From: Actinoplanes cyaneus
GTDB lineage: Bacteria > Actinomycetota > Actinomycetes > Mycobacteriales > Micromonosporaceae
Length of the DNA stretch: 64,000 bases
NCBI RefSeq assembly: GCF_016862095.1
Contig: NZ_BOMH01000016.1
Coordinates: 124,001 to 188,000 of the forward strand
Reading direction: 5' to 3'
Shown here: positions 58,092 through 64,000 of the stretch, piece by piece
How positions within the stretch are numbered: the first letter of the stretch is position 1
Layout: each line of letters starts with the position of its first letter
The notes under the pieces: generated by a model
Databases searched by the model: none
Told to the model about the DNA's origin: nothing
What the model saw: the letters and a program-made list of their open reading frames with translations, nothing else
Translations under genes and position numbers: made by a program

Positions 58092-58646
58092 TCAGCCCAG
58101 ACGGGCGTGCGCCGGGGCGATCTGCTGCACCACGCCGCTCGCGAGCGGGCTGGGCAGCGCGTCGGTGGCGAACCAGGCCAGCTCCGAGGACTCCTCGCTG
58201 ATCTGCTCGACGGCGCCGGCCGGGGCGCGGAGCAGGAAACGTACGTCGAAATGAACTGAATCGGACGCGGGAGCACCCTCGGACGCGCCGCAGCGCACCT
58301 CGTGGATGTCGATGTCGATCGGCTCCGGATCGAGGACCAGCCCGTCGATGCCCGACTCCTCGGTCGCCTCGCGCAGCGCCGCGGCGGCCAGCGTCTCGTC
58401 GCTCGCCTCGCAGTGACCGCCGAGCTGCATCCACAGCCCCAGCCGCCCGTGCAGGCAGAGCAGGATCCGGCCGGCGTCGTCGACGATCAGCGAACTGGCG
58501 GTGACGTGACCGGCGCGGTGCGCGCGGGTCATCGCGTCCGGCCCGTCGGCGAGCAGGCCGAGCGTGCGTTTGCGGTTCAGCTCGGCGGCGTCGGACGTGG
58601 CGTTCCAGGTGGTCAGGACCCGGACGGCGTCCTCGTACAAACTCAT
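58092..58646 (-). CDS. NUDIX hydrolase
   Basis: The 184-aa protein contains a full Nudix box, 'GGHCEASDETLAAAALREAT' followed by EESGI, preceded by 'RILLCLHGRLGLWMQL'. It hydrolyses a nucleoside diphosphate derivative. ATG 58646 overlaps the stop of cofE (ATGA), so it is translated with the F420 genes and may serve that pathway or only share the operon. Confidence 0.93.
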   Translation of the reverse strand: MSLYEDAVRVLTTWNATSDAAELNRKRTLGLLADGPDAMTRAHRAGHVTASSLIVDDAGRILLCLHGRLGLWMQLGGHCEASDETLAAAALREATEESGIDGLVLDPEPIDIDIHEVRCGASEGAPASDSVHFDVRFLLRAPAGAVEQISEESSELAWFATDALPSPLASGVVQQIAPAHARLG

Positions 58647-59674
58647 GCTTCTCCGAATCTCAGCGTCGCGCCCTGGTCGTCGATCTCCAGACGCGTGGCA
58701 AAGCCCTCGGCGGCGAGAGCCGCGCGAAGGCGATGCGCGATGACGCCCAGCCGGATCAGGCCGGCCGGCTCGTCCCCGCCCGGAGTGAGGCGCATGTGGT
58801 CGAAGCTCCCCACGATCTGGGTGCCGGGCGTCGCCACGTCGCCGACCAGCTCCAGCGCCCGCTGCGCGGCGGCCATGCCGGCCTCCGGGTCGGCGAAGTC
58901 CCCGACCTGCGCGGCGTCCGTGATGACCGCGGCGTCGCGCAGGCCCTGCGCGTGGGCCTCGGCGGTGCCCAGACCGAACATGTCGCTCTCGGCGTCCCGG
59001 ATCAGGACCCGCACGCCCGCGTCGGCGTCACTCACCCGGCGCGGATAGCCGCGCACGACCGCGACCGGCACCTGGTCACACTTGCCCTTGACCAATTCCG
59101 CCGCCGCGGACAGCTCGTCGACGACGGCCATCTGGGTCAAACTCAGCTCATTGCCGTACGGATCGATCTCGCCCCGATGGTCGAGAAGCGCGTCGATGCC
59201 GGACGCGCCGAGCGCCACGTCGGTCAGCCCGTTCCGCCAGGCCCGGCCCATCGTGTCGGAGACGATCACGGCCACGTCCAGCCCGCGCGCCGCGAGGTCG
59301 GCCCGCAGCCGGCGCGCGGACGCGTCCGAATCGGCCGGCAGCAGCACCAGGTGCGTCTTGTCCACGTTCGACGCGTCGATCCCGGCGGCCGCCATCACGA
59401 ACCCGTGGTGGGTCTGCACGATCGTGGTCGGGCCGCGGCGGGCCACCACCCGGGCGGTCTCGGACTCCAGCGCCCGCACCCGGGCCTCGTCGCGTTCCGG
59501 GCCGTCGGCCGGCACCTCGACCAGGCGACCCTCCGCCTTCGACACGATCTTGCTGGTCACCACCAGCACGTCGTCGTCCCGCAGCCACGGCGCGGCGCCG
59601 GTGATCAGCTCGGCTAGATCGTCGCCCGGGGTGACGTCCCCGATGCCCTCGACCGGCAGAATCTCCAGCCTCAT
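58643..59674 (-). CDS. cofE: Coenzyme F420-0:L-glutamate ligase
   Basis: ATG 59674 overlaps the cofD stop (ATGA), giving 343 aa. The CofE domain has 'LRDDDVLVVTSKIVSKAEGR', 'THHGFVMAAAGIDASNVDKT' and 'DVAVIVSDTMGRAWRNGLTD'. It adds glutamates to F420-0. Actinobacterial FbiB proteins usually have a further flavin-binding nitroreductase domain (~450 aa in total); here only ~90 residues follow the ligase domain, so the FMN-reductase half is missing or encoded elsewhere. Confidence 0.92.
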   Translation of the reverse strand: MRLEILPVEGIGDVTPGDDLAELITGAAPWLRDDDVLVVTSKIVSKAEGRLVEVPADGPERDEARVRALESETARVVARRGPTTIVQTHHGFVMAAAGIDASNVDKTHLVLLPADSDASARRLRADLAARGLDVAVIVSDTMGRAWRNGLTDVALGASGIDALLDHRGEIDPYGNELSLTQMAVVDELSAAAELVKGKCDQVPVAVVRGYPRRVSDADAGVRVLIRDAESDMFGLGTAEAHAQGLRDAAVITDAAQVGDFADPEAGMAAAQRALELVGDVATPGTQIVGSFDHMRLTPGGDEPAGLIRLGVIAHRLRAALAAEGFATRLEIDDQGATLRFGEA

Positions 59675-60621
59675 CGGGCCAGCTCCAGCGCGTCGGCGAC
59701 CATCCTGGTGGTCAGCGTCTCGTCCTTCATCCAGAGCGGCACCGCGCGGGTGGTCACCCCGGGGATCTCGACGCCGGCGTCGGACGTGTCGACCAGCCAG
59801 CCGTCGAGCAGGCCGCCCTCGGCGCGCGGCCCGTACATCCGGCCGACGCCGGCCGCGCTGACCTCCACCTCGAGCGTGGCCAGGCACTTGTCGGCCATGC
59901 CCCGCACGGGTGAACCTCCGATGATCGGGGAGACCCCGACCACCGGGGCCCTGCCGTTGGCGACCGCGTCCCGAATCTCCGGCACCGCCAGGATCGGCGC
60001 GATGCTGACGACCGGGTTGCTCGGGGCGATCAGGACCACGTCGGCCTGCCCGAGCGCGTCGAGCACCCCGGCGGCCGGCTTGGCGTTCTCCGCGCCGCGG
60101 AAGACGAACCGGTGCGTCGGCACGTCACCGCGGTAGCGCACCCACCACTCCTGGAAGTGGATCGCCTTGCGCTCGCCGTCGACGTCGACCACGACGTGCG
60201 TCTCCAGCCGGTCGTCGGTGGCCGGGAGCATCGTGACGCCGGGCTGCCAGCGCTCGCACAGCGCGGCGGTGACCTGCGACAGCGGGTAGCCCGCGTTGAG
60301 CATGGTGGTGCGCACCAGGTGGGTGGCGGTGTCCTTGTCGCCGAGGCCGAACCAGGACGGCTCGACACCGTACTTCGCCAGCTCCTCCTTGACGACCCAG
60401 CTCTCGCCGACCCGCCCCCAGCCACGCCCCGGGTCGGCCGCCCCGCCCAGCGTGTACATCACGCTGTCCAGATCCGGGCAGATCTGCAACCCGTGCATCC
60501 GTACGTCGTCGCCGACGTTCACCACCGCTGTGACCTCGGCGCCGATGGCACGGGCGTGCGCGCGCACGCCGACGAGGAACCGGGCGCCGCCGATACCCCC
60601 GGTGAGGACCACGATCCGCAT
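59671..60621 (-). CDS. cofD: 2-phospho-L-lactate (phosphoenolpyruvate) transferase of F420 synthesis
   Basis: ATG 60621, 316 aa (called fbiA in mycobacteria). Family signature parts are 'VVLTGGIGGARFLVGVRAHA', 'VNVGDDVRMHGLQICPDLDS', 'APSNPVVSIAPILAVPEIRD' and 'VVGVSPIIGGSPVRGMADK'. It transfers the lactyl- or enolpyruvyl-phosphate group to FO. It leads the cofD-cofE-NUDIX operon, coupled by ATGA overlaps; fbiC, which makes FO, is only 1.3 kb away on the other strand. Confidence 0.95.
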   Translation of the reverse strand: MRIVVLTGGIGGARFLVGVRAHARAIGAEVTAVVNVGDDVRMHGLQICPDLDSVMYTLGGAADPGRGWGRVGESWVVKEELAKYGVEPSWFGLGDKDTATHLVRTTMLNAGYPLSQVTAALCERWQPGVTMLPATDDRLETHVVVDVDGERKAIHFQEWWVRYRGDVPTHRFVFRGAENAKPAAGVLDALGQADVVLIAPSNPVVSIAPILAVPEIRDAVANGRAPVVGVSPIIGGSPVRGMADKCLATLEVEVSAAGVGRMYGPRAEGGLLDGWLVDTSDAGVEIPGVTTRAVPLWMKDETLTTRMVADALELAR

Positions 60622-60714
60622 CAGCCCATCCTCTCCCACCCGCGTCGCCGGGCCGGTTGCCGGGTGGCGGTTTACTCTGGGCGGACCTCGATCACCGCAC
60701 GACCGGGAGTAATC

Positions 60715-61812
60715 GTGACCAGTCCACCGCCGCCCACGCCGGCCGGGAACAAGCCGATCAGTCAGTACCTGGCGCCGCTGCGCGACCTCGCCGCGTACGT
60801 TCTGGTCGGCGCGCCGGCCGTGTTCGTGTTCGTCGCCGTGATCAACCTGTTCGGCGACAACTTCGGCAACCGTGCCACGGCCAGCTTCGGCAACTTCATC
60901 GGCCTGGAGACGATTCTCATGCCGCTGGCCGCGGTGCTGCTGGCACACGGTCTGAAGCCGACGCACCCGCGGGCCCGGCTGATCACGCTGGCCGCGCTGA
61001 TCGAGTATGCGGTGATGGGCTTCTTCGCCGTCATCTTCGGCCTGCTCTTCGGTGTGATCAAGATTGCCTCGTACGACGCCGGTGAGGCGTTCGAGGCGCT
61101 GCTCGTGCGGGTCGCGTGGCTGGCGGTGTACGGGCTGGCGGCGTACGCGCTGTTCCAGATCTGGCGCGGCATCTACATGGTGCCGAAGCCGAAGGCGCCG
61201 CCCGGGGTTTACGGGCAGCCGCAGCCGCCGTTCGGCCAGCAGCCCTACGGACAGCCGTATGGTCAGCCGCCGTTCCCGGGTCAGCCGCCGTTCCCGGGGC
61301 AGCCGCAGCCGGGGACGTACGGGCAGCCGGCCGCCGCGCCCGCGCCGTCCTACCCGCCGGGCACCTACGGCCAGCCGCCGGTGCAGCCCGTCCCGCCGGT
61401 TCAGCCGCCCGTCCAGACGCCCGCGCAGCCGGCCTGGAACCAGCCGCTGGTCCCGACGCCGCCGCTGACCACGCCGCCGTCGTCCGCCCCGCCCGCGTCC
61501 GCTCCGCCGTTCTCCGCGCCGCCCGCCTCCGCGCCGCCCGCCTCCGCGCCGCCCGCCTCCGCGCCGCCCGCCTCCGCGCCGCCGGCCTCCGCGCCGCCGG
61601 CCTCCGCGCCGCCGGCCTCCGCGCCGCCGGCCTCGGCGCCGCCCGCTTCGGCGCCGCCCGCGCCGGCCGCGTTCCCGGCACAGCCAGCGCCGTTCGCCGA
61701 GCCCACCCAGGTCGTGCCGCGGGACGAACCGGCCCCCATCGACCGGACCGCCAAGCTGCCGGATGATCGTCCCGGCTTCGGTCCCGCCGACTCGGATCCG
61801 CCCCGCCACTGA
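60715..61812 (+). CDS. Membrane protein with Pro/Gln/Ala-rich repeat tail
   Basis: GTG 60715 follows GGGAG; 365 aa. Three to four transmembrane segments (residues ~20-150: 'LAAYVLVGAPAVFVFVAVIN', 'ETILMPLAAVLLAHGL', 'AVMGFFAVIFGLLFGVI') precede a long disordered tail with YGQP-type and about a dozen APPAS-type repeats, ending 'EPTQVVPRDEPAPIDRTAKL'. Tail repeats of this sort are common in actinomycete membrane proteins; function unknown. It is divergent from cofD. Confidence 0.82.
   Translation: MTSPPPPTPAGNKPISQYLAPLRDLAAYVLVGAPAVFVFVAVINLFGDNFGNRATASFGNFIGLETILMPLAAVLLAHGLKPTHPRARLITLAALIEYAVMGFFAVIFGLLFGVIKIASYDAGEAFEALLVRVAWLAVYGLAAYALFQIWRGIYMVPKPKAPPGVYGQPQPPFGQQPYGQPYGQPPFPGQPPFPGQPQPGTYGQPAAAPAPSYPPGTYGQPPVQPVPPVQPPVQTPAQPAWNQPLVPTPPLTTPPSSAPPASAPPFSAPPASAPPASAPPASAPPASAPPASAPPASAPPASAPPASAPPASAPPAPAAFPAQPAPFAEPTQVVPRDEPAPIDRTAKLPDDRPGFGPADSDPPRH
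61490..61665 (+). repeat. 15-bp tandem coding repeat (SAPPA units)
   Basis: Near-identical 15-bp units (GCGCCGCCCGCCTCC-type) encode APPAS repeats in the membrane-protein tail; unit-to-unit differences are mainly silent C/G changes. Confidence 0.9.
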
Positions 61813-61820
61813 TATTCCCG

Positions 61821-61871
61821 TTGTCCACAGGCTCGGTGTGGTGTTTCACGACACTCGGCGGGCCTGTGGAC
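61821..61871. promoter_or_regulatory. Inverted repeat GTCCACAGGC ... GCCTGTGGAC
   Basis: Perfect 10-bp arms (61823-61832 and 61862-61871) flank 29 nt between the membrane-protein stop and fbiC. TTGTCCACA at 61821-61829 equals the actinobacterial DnaA-box consensus, and the other arm carries the near-match. It may be a DnaA-type site or a terminator stem. Confidence 0.45.
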
Positions 61872-61911
61872 GGCGGCGGCAGTCGAGACGATTCCGGTCT
61901 AGGTTGTTTCC

Positions 61912-64000
61912 GTGGTAGAGGTCAACCAGGCACCGACCGAGGCGAGCATCCGGCGCGCGTTGCGCCGCGCCGCCGACGGTAAAGCGATCGACGTCGACGA
62001 GGCGACCGCGCTGCTCGCGGCGACCGGCGACCAGTTCGACGAGTTGCTGGCGATCGCCGGCGGCATCCGCGACGCCGGGCTGCGCGAGGCCGGGCGGCCG
62101 GGCGTGGTGACCTTCTCGAAGAAGGTCTTCATCCCGCTCACCCGCCTCTGCCAGGACCGATGTCACTACTGCACGTTCGCCACCGTGCCGCATCGCCTGC
62201 CCGCCGCGTTCCTGGAGCGCGACGAGGTGCTGGAGATCGCCCGGCAGGGTGCCGCGCGGGGCTGCAAGGAGGCCCTGTTCACGCTCGGCGACCGTCCCGA
62301 GGAGCGCTGGCCGGCCGCCCGCCAGTGGCTGGACGAGCGGGGTTACGACTCCACCCTCGACTACGTGCGGGCCTGCGCCATCGCGGTGCTGGAGGAGACC
62401 GGCCTGCTGCCGCACCTCAACCCGGGCGTGATGAGCTGGGCCGAGCTGCAGCGGCTCAAGCCGGTCGCGCCGAGCATGGGCATGATGCTGGAGACCACCG
62501 CCACCCGGCTCTGGTCCGAGCCCGGCGGCCCGCACTACGGCTCACCCGACAAGGAGCCCGCCGTCCGCCTCCGGGTCCTCGAGGACTCCGGCCGGGTCGG
62601 CGTGCCGTTCACCACCGGCATCCTGATCGGCATCGGCGAGACCCCGGCCGAGCGGGTCGACGCGCTGTTCGCGATGCGCCGGGTGGCCCGCGAGTTCGGC
62701 CACATCCAGGAGATCATCATCCAGAACTTCCGCGCCAAGCCGGACACGGCGATGCGCGGGATGCCCGACGCGGAGCTGCGAGAGCTGGCCGCCACGGTCG
62801 CCGTCGGCCGGGTCATCATGGGCCCCCGGGCCCGCATCCAGGCCCCGCCGAATCTGATCGACGCCGAGTTCTCCCTGCTCTTGCGGGCCGGCATCGACGA
62901 CTGGGGCGGGGTCTCGCCGGTGACGCCCGACCACGTCAACCCGGAGCGCCCGTGGCCGCAGATCGAGGTGCTCGCCGCCAGGTCGGCCGAGAGCGGCTTC
63001 ACCCTGCGCGAGCGCCTCACGATCTACCCGGAGTATGTGCGGCGCAGCGACGAGGGCTGGCTCGACCCGCGCCTCGCTGCTCACGTGGCAGCCCTCGCCG
63101 GTCCTGACGGCCTGGCCCGGGAGGAGGCGATCCCGGTCGGCCGCCCCTGGCAGGAGCCGGAGGAGACGTTCGGCACCGGCCGCACCGACCTGCACACGGC
63201 CGTCGACACCGAGGGCCGCACGGGGGACCGGCGCTCCGACTTCGACTTCGTCTACGGGGACTGGGACGAGGTCGCCGCGCACGTCAAGAGCGCCCCGCAG
63301 ACCGTGCCGACGGACGTGCTGGCCGGGTTGAAACTCGCCTCGACCGATCCCGCGGCGCTGCTGCTGCCGGAGCACGAGGACAAGGCGATGGCGCTGTTCG
63401 GTGCGGACGCGGGCGCGCTCGACGAGCTCGCCCGCATCGCTGATGACCTGCGGAAAGAGGTCAACGGCGACGACATCACGTACGTCGTGAACCGCAACAT
63501 CAACTTTTCGAACGTCTGCTACGTGGGTTGCCGGTTCTGCGCGTTCGCCCAGCGGGAGAAGGACGCCGACGCGTACCGGCTCTCCGTCGAGCAGGTCGCC
63601 GACCGGGCCGAGGAGGCGTGGCGGGACGGTGCGTCCGAGGTGTGCATGCAGGGCGGCATCGATCCGAAGATGCCCGTCACGGCGTATGCGGACCTGGTCC
63701 GTGCCGTGAAGAAGCGCGTCCCGGGGATGCACGTCCACGCGTACTCGCCGATGGAGATCGTCACCGCCGCGTCCAAGGCCGGGGTGTCGCTCAAGGAGTG
63801 GCTCACCGAGCTGCGCGACGCCGGGCTCGGCACCATTCCGGGCACCGCGGCCGAGATCCTCGACGACGACGTGCGCTGGGTGCTGACCAAGGGCAAGCTG
63901 CCCGCCGCCACCTGGATCGACGTGGTCACCACGGCCCACCAGGTCGGCATCCGGTCCAGCTCCACGATGATGTATGGGCACGTCGACCACCCGCGGCAGT
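61912..64000 (+). CDS. fbiC: FO synthase (F420 biosynthesis), 3' end beyond window
   Basis: GTG 61912 opens a frame that stays open to the right edge; 696 residues are visible. It is a bifunctional radical SAM enzyme: the first domain has C80-x3-C84-x2-C87 ('[18 protein letters not shown]') and the second C536-x3-C540-x2-C543 ('[18 protein letters not shown]'), matching the fused CofG and CofH halves of FbiC. Together they build the deazaflavin FO from tyrosine and the flavin precursor. About 150 residues at the C-terminus are missing from the window. Confidence 0.95.
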   Translation, partial: MVEVNQAPTEASIRRALRRAADGKAIDVDEATALLAATGDQFDELLAIAGGIRDAGLREAGRPGVVTFSKKVFIPLTRLCQDRCHYCTFATVPHRLPAAFLERDEVLEIARQGAARGCKEALFTLGDRPEERWPAARQWLDERGYDSTLDYVRACAIAVLEETGLLPHLNPGVMSWAELQRLKPVAPSMGMMLETTATRLWSEPGGPHYGSPDKEPAVRLRVLEDSGRVGVPFTTGILIGIGETPAERVDALFAMRRVAREFGHIQEIIIQNFRAKPDTAMRGMPDAELRELAATVAVGRVIMGPRARIQAPPNLIDAEFSLLLRAGIDDWGGVSPVTPDHVNPERPWPQIEVLAARSAESGFTLRERLTIYPEYVRRSDEGWLDPRLAAHVAALAGPDGLAREEAIPVGRPWQEPEETFGTGRTDLHTAVDTEGRTGDRRSDFDFVYGDWDEVAAHVKSAPQTVPTDVLAGLKLASTDPAALLLPEHEDKAMALFGADAGALDELARIADDLRKEVNGDDITYVVNRNINFSNVCYVGCRFCAFAQREKDADAYRLSVEQVADRAEEAWRDGASEVCMQGGIDPKMPVTAYADLVRAVKKRVPGMHVHAYSPMEIVTAASKAGVSLKEWLTELRDAGLGTIPGTAAEILDDDVRWVLTKGKLPAATWIDVVTTAHQVGIRSSSTMMYGHVDHPRQ

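Noticed and set aside
61490..61665. Long run of 15-bp repeats, possibly a mobile or satellite element
   Set aside because: They encode APPAS repeats in frame within the membrane-protein tail.

Overview
The window is uniformly GC-rich (roughly 70% or more) DNA with short intergenic gaps, many ATGA/GTGA stop-start overlaps and frequent GTG starts. Gene content (SARP and LuxR regulators, GAF-ANTAR, MocR, F420 biosynthesis cofD/cofE/fbiC, actinobacterial HTH types) points to a filamentous actinomycete. The style fits Micromonosporaceae such as Actinoplanes; the genus is an inference, the phylum is not in doubt.

Layout. 0-3.8 kb: 3' end of a TPR regulator, an ECF sigma factor, an acyltransferase-3 membrane protein and a small two-gene unit (31-aa peptide plus 202-aa protein). 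3.9-28.3 kb: an actinobacterial contractile injection system (eCIS/CIS) locus. It holds a divergent membrane protein, a LuxR regulator preceded by three 11-bp direct repeats resembling SARP boxes, a secreted beta-propeller protein, a Pvc16-like cap protein, a Pvc15-like AAA+ ATPase, a divergent probable cargo effector, then a tightly packed operon: sheath, tube, small assembly proteins, a 1071-aa Pro/Ala/Ser-rich protein, second tube protein, LysM hub, VgrG-like spike, PAAR tip, gp25, baseplate J, tail protein I and a zinc-ribbon membrane protein. A SARP regulator and a DUF4157 protein close the locus. No tail-fibre gene and no conventional tape-measure gene is seen.

28.4-46.4 kb: an orphan FxsB-type radical SAM enzyme, a fatty-acid desaturase, a sigma-region-2-only protein with a GAF-ANTAR protein, leuA with an apparently leaderless leucine attenuator peptide, a TrmH-type RNA methyltransferase, an NDH-2-like oxidoreductase, an MmyB-type regulator, a secreted alpha/beta hydrolase, a LacI regulator beside two consecutive secreted GH30 glycosidases, and a locus where an Lrp/AsnC gene and an M20 amidohydrolase both lack their 5' ends at a common junction, followed by an MFS transporter.

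46.4-64 kb: an intergenic segment with a perfect 25-bp inverted repeat, a SnoaL-like protein, a Cys/Met PLP enzyme divergent from a MocR regulator, a membrane protein with a Thr-Val-rich tail, thioesterase, acetoacetate-CoA ligase, a TIGR03089 protein, a GT-B glycosyltransferase, GDP-mannose pyrophosphorylase, a lipoprotein, and a coenzyme F420 locus (NUDIX-cofE-cofD operon and fbiC, which runs off the right edge).

The most notable material is the CIS locus: two proteins share an N-terminal LQR-x-x-GNRAV leader (a DUF4157 protein and a protein with an HNH-like C-terminus, a candidate payload), and SARP-box-like repeats lie at the locus promoter while the locus itself encodes a SARP. I saw no tRNA, rRNA, CRISPR array, transposase or replication origin.
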